This document shows positions 1 through 8,215 of a stretch of DNA of 64,000 nucleotides, one piece after another (positions within the stretch are counted from its first letter, which is position 1; each line of letters opens with the position of its first letter). The stretch covers positions 166,320 through 230,319 of the forward strand of contig NZ_FNOT01000005.1 of NCBI RefSeq assembly GCF_900107105.1. Reading direction: 5' to 3'. The notes under the pieces were generated by a model that was not told where the DNA came from, did no database searches, and worked only from the letters and a program-made list of their open reading frames with translations. The DNA is from Geodermatophilus africanus (GTDB lineage: Bacteria > Actinomycetota > Actinomycetes > Mycobacteriales > Geodermatophilaceae). The position numbers were made by a program, and so were the translations under genes.

Positions 1-993
1 CGCCGCGATCGAGGCCAGGGGGATCGCGATGCACAGTGCGATCAGACCGAGGATCAGCACGAGACCGAGGTAGAGCCGCACGAGCTGACCGTTGCGCGCC
101 CCGATCGACTTCATCATGCCGATCTGGCGTACCTGTTGCATCAGCAGTGCCGAGATCGTGTTGACGACCAGGAAGCCGCTGAGCAGCAGCGAGAGCAGGG
201 CGATCGCACCGAGGACCACGACCATCGGTTGCAGGACGTCGTCGGCGGCGAACGTGCCCGGCTCGGGGATCCACATCCAGTCGACGGTCCGCCCGCTCAG
301 CTCCACCTCGTCCCTGACGTCGTCGATCACTGCCTGGACGTGGTGCTCGTCGGCGGTGTTCCCGTCGACGAGGAGGTGCAGTGTGTTGAAGGCGCGGGGG
401 TAGCCGAGCCGTTCGAGGGTGTCGAAGGTGATGTACCCGTAAGGCGTTCCCGAGAACGAGGCCGGGACCTTGTTCAGGTCATGGGCGAGACCGGCGATGC
501 GCAGCTCGCGCTCGGTGCCGTCGGACGGCCTGACCACCAGGGAGTCGCCGACGTCCGCATCGGTCAGTCCGAGCGCGGCGCGCTCGATGAGCACTTCCTC
601 TTCGGGCGGCGGCCACGCTCCGCGTTCCGGTCTGACCCTGTTGAGCCGGATGTCATCGAAGTCGTCGATCGCCTCGAGCCGCAGATTGCGCCACTCGTCC
701 GGCCCGGTCCTCAGGCGCACGACGAAGCTGAAGCGGCCTTCGGCCTCACGCACATCCGCCATGCTCCGTGTCGAGCGGATGAGCTCCTCGTCGAAGGGTG
801 CCGTGAAGAGGATCGCACTGCTGGGGTCGATCGCGGCGTAGTCGGCGGACAGATCGCGCGACATCATGACCCATGTGCCGGCCGTCGTGCCGACGGCGAA
901 GACGCCGACGGCGATCGACAGCGCGACCAGGAACGTACGCGTCTTGTTGCCCCGGACGTCGCGCAACACCTTGCGCCAGCGGGGGCGGGTCAT
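1..993 (-). CDS. ABC transporter permease, FtsX/MacB type (partial, 3' end outside window)
   Basis: Membrane subunit of an ABC exporter of the MacB/LolC class, cut by the left window edge; 331 codons are visible. Reading from ATG at 993 there is a short cytoplasmic start (MTRPRWRKVLRDVRGNKTR), a first membrane helix (FLVALSIAVGVFAVG), a periplasmic-core-like domain of about 210 residues, then a second helix (VVVLGAIALLSLLLSGFLVV) leading into the FtsX motif region (QQVRQIGMMKSIGAR). Its start overlaps the stop of the upstream ATPase gene (TGATG), so the two are translationally coupled and form one transporter. Family assignment is firm; the substrate cannot be read from sequence. Confidence 0.85.
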   Translation of the reverse strand, partial: MTRPRWRKVLRDVRGNKTRTFLVALSIAVGVFAVGTTAGTWVMMSRDLSADYAAIDPSSAILFTAPFDEELIRSTRSMADVREAEGRFSFVVRLRTGPDEWRNLRLEAIDDFDDIRLNRVRPERGAWPPPEEEVLIERAALGLTDADVGDSLVVRPSDGTERELRIAGLAHDLNKVPASFSGTPYGYITFDTLERLGYPRAFNTLHLLVDGNTADEHHVQAVIDDVRDEVELSGRTVDWMWIPEPGTFAADDVLQPMVVVLGAIALLSLLLSGFLVVNTISALLMQQVRQIGMMKSIGARNGQLVRLYLGLVLILGLIALCIAIPLASIAA

Positions 994-1760
994 CAGTCAC
1001 TTCCGACGAGGGATGGGCGATGGTTCGTGACCTCGTCGACCACCTCCCCGTCGCGGAGGACGACGGCCCGGGTGACCTGTCGCGCCAGATCGGCGTCGTG
1101 CGTCACCATCAGAATCGTCTTCCCCGCGTCCACCAGATCCGTGAACAGCCGGAAGACTGCTCCGGCGGTCTGCGAATCGAGGTTCCCGGTGGGCTCGTCG
1201 GCGAGGAGGATCGGTGGGTCGTTGGCCAGCGCCCGGGCGATCGCCACGCGCTGCTGTTGGCCGCCGGACAGTGCCGTGGGGAGCTTGTCGGCATGGTCCG
1301 CCAACTCGACCTGGACCAGCAGGTCCATCGCCCGTTCTCGCCGCTCCCGCGGGGGGAACGTGGAACAGAAGTCCATCGGCAGCATGACGTTCTCGATCAC
1401 CGTGAGCGTGGGCAGCAGTTGGAAGAACTGGAAGATGACACCGAGGGTCCGCCCACGCCAGGGGGCGATCCGCCGCTCGCGGAGGGAATGCACGGCCGTG
1501 CCGTCGACGAACACCTCTCCTGACGTCGGGCGGTCGATACCGGCGATGATGTTGAGGAGTGTCGATTTGCCGCTACCGGATTTGCCGATCACGGCCACGA
1601 ACTCGCCGGGATCGATCCCGAGGCTCACGCCGTTGAGCGCGGTGAACACCCCGGCCGCACTCTCGTAGTGTTTCACGGCCTGCCGGACTTCGATCAGACG
1701 CGCGAGTTCCGGGGACCGGTGACGCCCCTCCGACAAGCCCATGTCTGCCACCCAACACAA
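993..1760 (-). CDS. ABC transporter ATP-binding protein (LolD/MacB class)
   Basis: Nucleotide-binding subunit that powers the permease encoded immediately downstream. Counting from the first ATG (255 aa), Walker A GKSGSGKST is at residues 59-67; the signature LSGGQQQR and Walker B ILLADEPTG follow, then the switch histidine (MVTHD). Helical-domain and Q-loop sequences (GVIFQFFQLLPTLTVIENVMLP) are typical of the LolD/FtsE/MacB subfamily. An alternative start is ATG at 1742 (MGLSEGRHR), 6 codons in; no strong ribosome site separates the two. The stop overlaps the permease start. Export of a lipid, peptide or drug is possible; no substrate evidence. Confidence 0.9.
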   Translation of the reverse strand: MCWVADMGLSEGRHRSPELARLIEVRQAVKHYESAAGVFTALNGVSLGIDPGEFVAVIGKSGSGKSTLLNIIAGIDRPTSGEVFVDGTAVHSLRERRIAPWRGRTLGVIFQFFQLLPTLTVIENVMLPMDFCSTFPPRERRERAMDLLVQVELADHADKLPTALSGGQQQRVAIARALANDPPILLADEPTGNLDSQTAGAVFRLFTDLVDAGKTILMVTHDADLARQVTRAVVLRDGEVVDEVTNHRPSLVGSD

Positions 1761-1851
1761 TTCTGCTCACAAGGTGCTGCGAGTTGGATGAACCGACGTC
1801 ATCGAGCGGGACATCCGCGGTCAGGATCACGTGAATGGTTCTGCGAGAGCA

Positions 1852-1881
1852 TCAATACACTAGCACGGTCGAATTCATCAA
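1852..1881 (-). promoter_or_regulatory. Candidate sigma-A promoter for the ABC exporter operon
   Basis: On the minus strand, TTGATG (1876-1881) and TATTGA (1852-1857) are separated by 18 nt, about 90 nt upstream of the ATPase start. This is an AT-richer island in an otherwise very GC-rich spacer, which supports promoter function; it is a visual match only. Confidence 0.4.
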
Positions 1882-2258
1882 CCGTGTCCGTCGTTCACGG
1901 TGAGTGAGGGAGAGCGTCGCTGGGGCTGGCCCCTGGGCCGGTGGAGGGTCGTGAACCCGCCTGCAGGAGTCCGCCCCGGGAGGTCGCCGGTCACCACCGA
2001 CGTCGTCCGGCGGACGCTGTGGTGATCCTGGCGTGACGGGTCGGCGTGGCGAACCGGGAGACCGTCAGCGTCGAGCCGCACGAGGGATCTCCTCCGCCGA
2101 CGAGCGCCTGACCGAGGACGAGGTCGAGCCGCTGCGGCTCCACGGCCCGGTGGACGAGAGGTCGGGGGCGGGTGGTCTGCACCTACCGGATCACGCTGCT
2201 GTGGGGACCTCGCCCACTCGGCCAGGACCCACCTGGCGACCTCTCGGAGCGTTCGGGC
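1882..2258. other. Intergenic spacer, no recognisable gene
   Basis: About 375 bases between the ABC operon promoter and the 3' end of nfo. Short open frames exist on both strands but none has a ribosome site, a recognisable domain or a conserved-looking composition. No RNA gene or clear terminator hairpin was seen. Confidence 0.5.
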
Positions 2259-3152
2259 TCAGGCGGCGGAGGCCTCGCCGGCCGCGGCGTCGCCGTCGCG
2301 CAGGGAACACAGCAGCGCGATGTCGGCCGCGTGCCCGGCCGAGGCGACGCCGTCCCGCTCGCTGGGTGTCTCCACCACGACCGGGACGCCGGCCAGCGAC
2401 GGGTGGGCCAGTAGCTCCGCGAACGGCGCCACCCCGATCGAGCCCTCCCCGATGGTCGTGTGCCGGTCCCGCTTGGAGCCGCACTCGTCGAGCGAGTCGT
2501 TGGCGTGCACCAGACCCAGCCGGCCGGGACCGACGGTGGCCTCGAGGGCGTCCAGGGTCGCCGCCATCCCGCCGGGCGCGGTCAGCTCGTGGCCGGCCGC
2601 CCAGGCGTGGCAGGTGTCGAAGCAGACGCCGAGCAGCGGGTGGTGCTCGAGGGCGGCGAAGTACGGGCCGAGGTCCTCGACCGTCGCCGCCAGCGACCTC
2701 CCGCCACCGGCCGTCGGCTCGACCAGCAGCCGAGGGCCGTCGTCCGGCGCGGCCTCGAGCACGGGCAGCAGCCGCTCGTGCAGCTGGCGCAGCGCGTCCT
2801 CGTAGCGGTCCTCGCCGACGGCGGACCCGGCGTGGACGACGACGCCCTGGCAGCCGAGCCGGGCGCCGCGGGCGAGGTTGTGCGCGATGGTCGCGATCGA
2901 CTGCTCGATGGTCGCCTCGGTGGGGGAGCCGACGTTGACCAGGAACGGCGTGTGGACGAAGGAGGGCACCCCGCGCTCGGCGCAACCGGCCGTGAACAGC
3001 GCGTCCTGCCTCGGGTCGCCCGCCGTCAGCCTCCAGCCGCGCGGGTTGCCGACGAAGACCTGCACGGCCCGCGCGGCCACGGCGTCGGTGTAGGCCAGGC
3101 CGCCCGAGGCCAGCCCGCCCTTGATCTGGACGTGCGCCCCGATCGGCGGCAC
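2259..3152 (-). CDS. nfo: Deoxyribonuclease IV (AP endonuclease, EndoIV family)
   Basis: Zinc-dependent endonuclease that cleaves 5' of abasic sites in base excision repair; 297 aa, normal for the family. The TIM-barrel metal-binding signatures are present in order: the start GAHVQIKGGL, VVHAGS, LLVEPTAGGG, VCFDTCHAWAAG, LVHANDS, RDRHTTIGEG and VVETPSE. The start is GTG (MPPIGAHV), 23 nt after the stop of the kinase gene, so the two are probably co-transcribed. The last 15 residues are Ala/Gly-rich and not conserved. Confidence 0.95.
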   Translation of the reverse strand: MPPIGAHVQIKGGLASGGLAYTDAVAARAVQVFVGNPRGWRLTAGDPRQDALFTAGCAERGVPSFVHTPFLVNVGSPTEATIEQSIATIAHNLARGARLGCQGVVVHAGSAVGEDRYEDALRQLHERLLPVLEAAPDDGPRLLVEPTAGGGRSLAATVEDLGPYFAALEHHPLLGVCFDTCHAWAAGHELTAPGGMAATLDALEATVGPGRLGLVHANDSLDECGSKRDRHTTIGEGSIGVAPFAELLAHPSLAGVPVVVETPSERDGVASAGHAADIALLCSLRDGDAAAGEASAA

Positions 3153-3175
3153 ACCTGGTGCTGTGCGCAGTGTCC

Positions 3176-5170
3176 TCAGTCCTGTCCGAACGACAGCAGG
3201 ATGGTCACCGACGTGCCGATGTCGACCGTCTGCCCGGCGGCCGGGCTCTGGCGGATCACCCGGTCGCCGAAGAACTGGCTGACCTGCACCTGCAGACCGG
3301 CCTGCTGGAGCAGCGCGGTCGCCTCCTGCTGGCTGCGGCCGACCACGTCGGGCACCTGCACCTGCGGCAGCCCGATCGACACCTGCAGGGTGACGGTGCT
3401 CTTGTAGGCGGCCTGCTGGCCGGTGGCCGGGGTGACCGCCATGACCTCGCCGGGGTCGACGTCGGCGCTGCGGCCCTCGGTGCGCTCGACGGTGAAGCCG
3501 AGCGCCGTCAGGTTGGCCGTCGCCTCCTCGGGCGAGAGCCCGACGACGGCGGGCACGGCCACCGGCTCGTGTCCGCGGCTGACGTAGATGACCAGTTCCT
3601 GGTCGCGCATGAGCTCGGTGCCGGCCTCCGGCTTGAAGCCGGTCACGTGGCCGACCGGCACGTCGTTGTCGTAGTCCTGCACCTCGCTGGTGACCACCGG
3701 GACGTTCCGCAGCTCGGCGCGGACCTCGTCCAGCGGGCGGCCGACGAGGGACGGAGAGGCCTCGAACCGCTCCGGGCCCTGGGAGACGACCAGCCGGACG
3801 TCGCTGCCGCGGATGGCCTCGCCGCCGTCGGGCAGGGCGGAGATGACCACGCCCTCGGCGACGTCCTCGCTGAACTGCTCCTCGCAGCAGTCAGGCGTCA
3901 GCCCGGCCTCCTGAAGCAGGTCGATGGCGGCCGCCTGCTCCTTGCCGGCCAGCTGCGGCACCGTCGTCCACCGCCCGGACCCCAGCCACCAGCCGACGGC
4001 GCCGATGGTGATCGCGGTGAGCAGCACCAGGGCGAGGGCGAAGCGGGCCCGGCGGCGGCGGATGTGCGCCGGCACGCCGGGGCGGACGCGCTCGGACGCG
4101 GGCCGTCGAACACCGGGGTCGGTGCCGGACCCGGGGCCGGGCAGCATCGAGGTGCGGCTGCTGCCGCGGCCGGGGCGGGTGCCGCCGGGGCCGAGCACCT
4201 CGGTGCGCGGGGCGCCCGGCTCGCCGGTGTGCCGCGTCGGCCGGCTGGGCCGGTTGGTCGGCCGCAGCGTCTCGGCGGTCGCGGTGCTGCGCCCGGTGGG
4301 CACCGGCACGCGCTCGATGCCGAGGTCGGTGCGCACGTCCTCGAGGTCGGCGAGGAACGCGCCCGCGTCCAGCGGGCGGATCGCGGGCTCGCGGCGGGTG
4401 GTGCGCGCGACCAGCTCGTCGACCTCCCAGGGCAGGCCGGGCACCTCGTCCGAGGGAGTGGGCATGTCGTGGTGCACGTGCTGGTAGGCCACGGCCAGCG
4501 GGGTGTCGCCGCCGTAGGGCGGGTGACCGGTGAGCATCTCGTAGAGGACGACGCCGGCGGCGTAGACGTCGCTGCGGGCGTCGGCCTTGCCCCGCTCCAG
4601 CTGCTCGGGGGAGAGGTAGGCGACGGTGCCGATGAGCACGCCGCCGGTGTGGCTGGTCTGCCCGGTGCCGGTGAGCGCGCGGGCCAGGCCGAAGTCGGCG
4701 ACCTTGACCACGCCGTCGGCGCCGATGAGCACGTTCTCGGGCTTGATGTCGCGGTGCACGATTCCGGCGCGGTGCGCGGCGGTCAGCCCGGCGAGCACCG
4801 GCTCCAGGACGGCGAAGGCCTCGGCGACGGTGAGCCGGCCGCGGGCCTGCAGCAGGTCGCGCAGCGTGCGGCCGCGGACCAGCTCCATCACCAGGAACAC
4901 CAGGCCCTGGTCGCTGCCCTGGTCGCTGACGGAGACGACGTTGGGGTGGCTGAGCATCGCCGCGGCCCGCGCCTCGCGGGTGAACCGGTCGACGAACGTC
5001 GGGTCGTGCGCCAGGTGCTCGGCCATCACCTTGACCGCGACGGTGCGGTGCAGCCGCAGGTCGGTGGCGGCGTAGACGGTGGACATGCCGCCCCGGGCGA
5101 GGCGCTCCTCGAGCAGGTACCTCCCCTCGAGGACGAGGCCGACCACGGGGTCGGTCACGGCGGTGTCCAC
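3176..5170 (-). CDS. Serine/threonine protein kinase with four PASTA domains (PknB/PknL-like)
   Basis: Single-pass membrane kinase that senses peptidoglycan or lipid II fragments outside and phosphorylates cytoplasmic proteins. With the GTG start at 5170 (MDTAVTDPVVG) it is 664 aa. The glycine loop is LARGGMSTVY, the ATP lysine K47 (VAVKVM), the catalytic loop HRDIKPEN near 139-146 and DFG at 159-161. A Pro/Arg/Thr-rich linker and one membrane helix (FALALVLLTAITIGAVGWW, about 380-398) follow, then four PASTA repeats to the C-terminus. An in-frame ATG at 5257 would add 29 residues, but those lie across a palindrome and look non-coding. The neighbouring wHTH gene resembles Rv2175c, a PknL substrate in Mycobacterium, so this is probably the PknL-position kinase, although mycobacterial PknL lacks PASTA domains. 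Confidence 0.93.
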   Translation of the reverse strand: MDTAVTDPVVGLVLEGRYLLEERLARGGMSTVYAATDLRLHRTVAVKVMAEHLAHDPTFVDRFTREARAAAMLSHPNVVSVSDQGSDQGLVFLVMELVRGRTLRDLLQARGRLTVAEAFAVLEPVLAGLTAAHRAGIVHRDIKPENVLIGADGVVKVADFGLARALTGTGQTSHTGGVLIGTVAYLSPEQLERGKADARSDVYAAGVVLYEMLTGHPPYGGDTPLAVAYQHVHHDMPTPSDEVPGLPWEVDELVARTTRREPAIRPLDAGAFLADLEDVRTDLGIERVPVPTGRSTATAETLRPTNRPSRPTRHTGEPGAPRTEVLGPGGTRPGRGSSRTSMLPGPGSGTDPGVRRPASERVRPGVPAHIRRRRARFALALVLLTAITIGAVGWWLGSGRWTTVPQLAGKEQAAAIDLLQEAGLTPDCCEEQFSEDVAEGVVISALPDGGEAIRGSDVRLVVSQGPERFEASPSLVGRPLDEVRAELRNVPVVTSEVQDYDNDVPVGHVTGFKPEAGTELMRDQELVIYVSRGHEPVAVPAVVGLSPEEATANLTALGFTVERTEGRSADVDPGEVMAVTPATGQQAAYKSTVTLQVSIGLPQVQVPDVVGRSQQEATALLQQAGLQVQVSQFFGDRVIRQSPAAGQTVDIGTSVTILLSFGQD

Positions 5171-5224
5171 CCGGCCGAGTGTAGGAGCGGGTCGGCGCTG
5201 CGCCGTCCGTACACGCGGAGCGCC

Positions 5225-5258
5225 GGTGGGTGTGACGGGTTCACCCGTCACACCCACC
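5225..5258. promoter_or_regulatory. Perfect 16-bp-arm palindrome upstream of the kinase gene
   Basis: Left arm GGTGGGTGTGACGGGT (5225-5240), two central bases, then its exact reverse complement (5243-5258). It lies 55 bp upstream of the kinase start and 248 bp after the glyA stop. The near-zero loop and lack of a T-tract argue for a protein-binding operator or a supercoiling-driven cruciform; a factor-independent terminator for glyA remains possible. Confidence 0.6.
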
Positions 5259-5320
5259 TCGGCGTCCTCCGGACGCCACCGCGGCCACGTGCCGTCCCCG
5301 GCCGGCGCGGAGCCCTACCC

Positions 5321-5481
5321 GTCCCGCCTCGGGGGAGCCTCCGGCCCCCCGCTCGGCGGAACCCGCGGCCACGTGCCGTGTCGGCCCCCTGCAGGGTCCC
5401 GCTGCGAGCCTGCGAGCGGTGGGGGGCAGGGGGTCCTTCGACCGTCCCGCCTCGGGGGAGCCTCCGGCCCCCCGCTCGGCG
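5321..5481. repeat. Spacer repeat: two 38-bp direct copies flanking a palindromic repeat core
   Basis: An identical 38-bp unit (starting GTCCCGCCTCGGGGGAGCCT) occurs at 5321-5358 and 5444-5481. Between them (5382-5440) is one copy of the interspersed family: a CCCCCTGCAGGG block, core CGAGCCTGCGAG, then GGGGGGCAGGGGG. It fills the spacer after glyA and may act as its transcription end. Other family members are listed separately. Confidence 0.75.
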
Positions 5482-5505
5482 AGACCCTCGGCCGCGCTCC
5501 TTCCC

Positions 5506-6975
5506 TCAGAGCTCCAGGCCGGGGTAGAGCGGGTGGCGGTCGAGCACCTCGGCGGCCGCGTCGCGGGTCCGGTCGGCCAGGCCGTCGGCCGTGGCGTACT
5601 TCGCCTTGGACGGCGACCCGTCGCGGGTGGCGGTCGGCGTGGTGCTCGACAGGACGTCGACGATCAGCTCGGCGGTGCGGTCGAACTCGTCCGCCCCGAA
5701 GCCGCGGGTGGTGAGCGCCGGGGTGCCCAGCCGGATGCCGGAGGTGTACCAGGCGCCGTTCGGGTCGGCCGGGACGGCGTTGCGGTTGGTCACGATGCCG
5801 GCGTCCAGCAGCGCGGACTCCGCCTGGCGGCCGGTGAGGCCGAACCCGGAGACGTCGACGAGCACGATGTGGTTGTCGGTGCCGCCGGTGACCAGCGTCG
5901 CGCCGCGGCGGGTCAGCCCCTCGGCGAGGGAGACGGCGTTGTCGACGATGCGCTGCGCGTAGCCGGCGAAGGCGGGCTGGCGGGCCTCGGCGAAGGCGAC
6001 TGCCTTGGCGGCCATGACGTGCGGCAGCGGGCCGCCGAGCACCATCGGGCAGCCGCGGTCGACGGCGTCGGCGAACTCGGGCTGGGCCAGCACCATGCCG
6101 CCGCGCGGGCCGCGCAGCGACTTGTGCGTGGTCGTGGTGACGACGTGCGCGTGCGGCACCGGGTCGAAGTCGCCGGCGAACACCTTCCCCGCGACCAGGC
6201 CGGCGAAGTGCGCCATGTCGACGACGAGGGTGGCGCCCACCTCGTCGGCGATCTCGCGCATCCTCGCGAAGTCGACGCGCCGCGGGTAGGCCGAGTAGCC
6301 GGCCATGAGGATCAGCGGCCGGAACTCCCGGGCCCGCTCGCGGACGGCGTCGTAGTCGAGCAGCCCGCTCCCGGGGTCGGTGCCGTAGGAGGACTGCTCG
6401 AACATCTTGCCGCTGATGTTGGGCCGGAAGCCGTGGGTCAGGTGGCCGCCGGCGTCCAGGGACATGCCCAGCATCCGCTGGTCGCCGAGTTGGCGGCGCA
6501 GCGCCGCCCAGTCGGCGTCGGTCAGCTCGTTGACGTGCCGGACGCCGGCCTTCTCCAGCGCCGGGGCCTCCACGCGGGAGGCCAGCACCGCCCAGAAGGC
6601 GACCAGGTTGGCGTCGATGCCCGAGTGCGGCTGCACGTAGGCGTGCGGGGCGCCGAACAGCTCGCGGGCGTGCTCGGCGGCCAGCGCCTCGACGGTGTCG
6701 ACGTTCTGGCAGCCGGCGTAGAAGCGGTGCCCGACGGTGCCCTCGGCGTACTTGTCCGACAGCCAGTTGCCCATGGTCAGCAGCACGGCGGGGCTGGCGT
6801 AGTTCTCGCTGGCGATCAGCTTCAGCGAGGCCCGCTGGTCGGCGAGCTCGGCGCCGATCGCGTCGGCCACGCGGGGTTCGACCGCACCGATCACCTGCAG
6901 CGCGCTGCGGTAGGCGGCCGAGGCGGTGGCGGCGACGGAGGAGGCGGTGGCGTCGGTCGGAGTGACGTCGGTCAT
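5506..6975 (-). CDS. glyA: Serine hydroxymethyltransferase (long form)
   Basis: PLP enzyme converting serine and tetrahydrofolate to glycine and 5,10-methylene-THF, feeding one-carbon metabolism; 489 aa, the longer actinobacterial variant rather than the usual 415-430. Visible signatures are [43 protein letters not shown] and the PLP-lysine segment [17 protein letters not shown] at 6975 is preceded by GGAG at 6 nt spacing; the frame stays open further upstream, but that part is the riboswitch leader. Expression should be switched on by ZTP through the upstream aptamer, which signals 10-formyl-THF shortage. It sits between the PASTA kinase and the Rv2175c-like gene. Confidence 0.96.
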   Translation of the reverse strand: MTDVTPTDATASSVAATASAAYRSALQVIGAVEPRVADAIGAELADQRASLKLIASENYASPAVLLTMGNWLSDKYAEGTVGHRFYAGCQNVDTVEALAAEHARELFGAPHAYVQPHSGIDANLVAFWAVLASRVEAPALEKAGVRHVNELTDADWAALRRQLGDQRMLGMSLDAGGHLTHGFRPNISGKMFEQSSYGTDPGSGLLDYDAVRERAREFRPLILMAGYSAYPRRVDFARMREIADEVGATLVVDMAHFAGLVAGKVFAGDFDPVPHAHVVTTTTHKSLRGPRGGMVLAQPEFADAVDRGCPMVLGGPLPHVMAAKAVAFAEARQPAFAGYAQRIVDNAVSLAEGLTRRGATLVTGGTDNHIVLVDVSGFGLTGRQAESALLDAGIVTNRNAVPADPNGAWYTSGIRLGTPALTTRGFGADEFDRTAELIVDVLSSTTPTATRDGSPSKAKYATADGLADRTRDAAAEVLDRHPLYPGLEL

Positions 6976-7006
6976 GGAGGGCTCCAGCGCGAGGGGACGA
7001 CGGGTG

Positions 7007-7086
7007 GGTGCCCAGGCGCCCGGCGGGGTGGTGCGGGCCGCTCCCCGGTGGTGGTCCACCTCAGCAGCGCCAGTCACGGCCCCGGA
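7007..7086 (-). ncRNA. ZTP (pfl) riboswitch aptamer controlling glyA
   Basis: Read on the minus strand, the leader contains the invariant pfl elements in order: GGGGCCGTGACTGGCG, a short stem closing with CCACCACCGGGGAGCGGCCC, a linker, then GGCGCCTGGGCA. The 5' GGGCCG pairs with the later CGGCCC, and CCUGGGCA forms the pseudoknot partner in known ZTP riboswitches. Folate-cycle genes such as glyA are typical targets. About 30 nt separate the aptamer from the GGAG ribosome site, and a small GGAG/CTCC hairpin there could gate translation. Confidence 0.92.
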
Positions 7087-7088
7087 CC

Positions 7089-7094
7089 ATCGTA
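7089..7094 (-). promoter_or_regulatory. -10 element for the glyA riboswitch transcript
   Basis: TACGAT on the minus strand (TAnnnT class) lies just upstream of the first conserved aptamer base, placing the start of transcription at or a few bases before the aptamer. No good -35 hexamer is visible 17 nt further up. Confidence 0.6.
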
Positions 7095-7162
7095 TCGGGG
7101 AGCCGGAGGGCAGGTCGGCGTCCCGGGGACGGCGGAGCGCGGGGGTCATAGGCTCGGACGTC

Positions 7163-7486
7163 ATGGAGACGCTCACCCCCGCTGAGGTCGCCGGCGTACT
7201 GGGGGTCTCGCCGAACCGGGTCCGCCAGCTGCTGCGCGAGCACAAGCTCATGGCCGTCCCCGGCAGCGGCAACAGCCGGATCCCGGCCGACTTCCTGCAG
7301 GACGGCACCGTCCTCAAGCACTTGCCCGGGCTGATCACCGTGCTCAAGGACGGCGGCTTCAGCGACGAGGAGACCTTCGAGTGGCTCTTCCGCGCCGACG
7401 ACACGCTGCCGGGCACCCCGGTGGCGGCGCTGCGCGGCGACCGGCACACCGAGGTCACCCGGCGCGCCCAGGCCCTGGCGTTCTGA
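7163..7486 (+). CDS. Rv2175c-like winged-helix DNA-binding protein
   Basis: Small 107-aa DNA-binding protein. The N-terminal helix-turn-helix is [26 protein letters not shown]; the rest ([33 protein letters not shown]) matches the Rv2175c C-terminal domain, whose mycobacterial member is phosphorylated by PknL. A TAGGCT -10 box at 7149-7154 ends 8 nt before ATG, so the mRNA is probably leaderless. It is divergent from glyA and 10 nt upstream of the lycopene cyclase genes, hence likely co-transcribed with them. Confidence 0.85.
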   Translation: METLTPAEVAGVLGVSPNRVRQLLREHKLMAVPGSGNSRIPADFLQDGTVLKHLPGLITVLKDGGFSDEETFEWLFRADDTLPGTPVAALRGDRHTEVTRRAQALAF

Positions 7487-7496
7487 GCGTCGGAGC

Positions 7497-7871
7497 ATGG
7501 GGCAGCTGACCTACCTCGCGCTGCTGGCCGGCTGCCTGGTCGTCACCGCGCCGCTGGAGCTGCTGCTGCGGGTGCGGGTGTACGCCCGCTGGCGGCGGCT
7601 GCTGGTCGCGGTGGCGCCGGAGTTCGCCGTCTTCGTCGTCTGGGTGCTGTACGCGATCGCGCAGGGACACTGGGACTACTCCGACGTGCTGACCCTCGGC
7701 GTCCGGCTGCCCGGGGGGATCCCGGTGGAGGAGGTGCTGTTCTTCCTCGTCGTCCCGCTGTGCTCGGTGCTGGCGCTGGAGGCGGTGCGCAAGGTCACCG
7801 GCTGGGACGCCGGCTACCCGGCCGCCGACAGCCTCGGGCAGATGAACACCGCCGAGGAGGCCGACGCATGA
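7497..7871 (+). CDS. crtYc: Lycopene cyclase subunit CrtYc
   Basis: Small integral-membrane half of the heterodimeric actinobacterial lycopene cyclase; 124 aa with three hydrophobic helices and the conserved IPVEEVLFF motif (PxEE) near residue 78. GGAG sits just before the ATG. The end overlaps crtYd by ATGA, as expected for an obligate heterodimer. It acts in the membrane on lycopene made by the opposing crtE-crtI-crtB operon. Whether rings are beta or epsilon type, C40 or C50, cannot be told from sequence by eye. Confidence 0.88.
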   Translation: MGQLTYLALLAGCLVVTAPLELLLRVRVYARWRRLLVAVAPEFAVFVVWVLYAIAQGHWDYSDVLTLGVRLPGGIPVEEVLFFLVVPLCSVLALEAVRKVTGWDAGYPAADSLGQMNTAEEADA

Positions 7872-8215
7872 GCTACTCGGCTCTCGCGGTGATCGCCGTG
7901 GTCGCCGTCCTCGTGCTGGACCTCGCCGTCTACCGCACCCGGATGGTCACCCGGCCGGTGTTCTGGGTGGCCTACGCGATCATCATCACCTTCCAGCTGC
8001 TGATGAACGGCGTGCTGACCGGCCTCGAGGTCGTCACCTACGACCCCGACGCGATCTGGGGCCCGCGGATCGCCTATGCGCCGGTCGAGGACCTGCTGTT
8101 CGGCTTCGCCATGGTCACCCTGACCCTGGCCAGCTGGGCGGCGGTCAACCGGCGGGCGAACACCGCCAGGCGCCGCGGCTTCGACACCCGCACCCGGCGG
8201 TCGAGCACCCGGTAG
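7868..8215 (+). CDS. crtYd: Lycopene cyclase subunit CrtYd
   Basis: Second half of the heterodimeric cyclase, 115 aa, three membrane helices and the YAPVEDLLFGF motif (PxED). The start codon overlaps the crtYc stop (ATGA). The last 25 residues are Arg-rich (RRANTARRRGFDTRTRR), and the final 142 bp are antisense to the 3' end of crtB, with both frames coding. The conserved PVED motif itself lies inside this shared segment. Confidence 0.86.
   Translation: MSYSALAVIAVVAVLVLDLAVYRTRMVTRPVFWVAYAIIITFQLLMNGVLTGLEVVTYDPDAIWGPRIAYAPVEDLLFGFAMVTLTLASWAAVNRRANTARRRGFDTRTRRSSTR

Noticed and set aside
136-1668. 510-codon plus-strand frame, and similar very long frames at 3158-5527 (plus) and 20777-23599 (minus)
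   Set aside because: Each is antisense to, or spans, clearly identified genes on other frames. In DNA this GC-rich stop codons are scarce in shadow frames, and the translations have Arg/Gly/Val-rich low-information composition.
1882-2258. Possible degraded gene in the spacer before nfo
   Set aside because: Short fragments such as DERLTEDEVEPLRLHGPVDERS look protein-like but lack a start, a ribosome site and any recognisable family.
5225-5258. CRP-type site (TGTGA...TCACA) inside the palindrome
   Set aside because: The half-sites are separated by 12 bp rather than the 6 bp of CRP-family operators.
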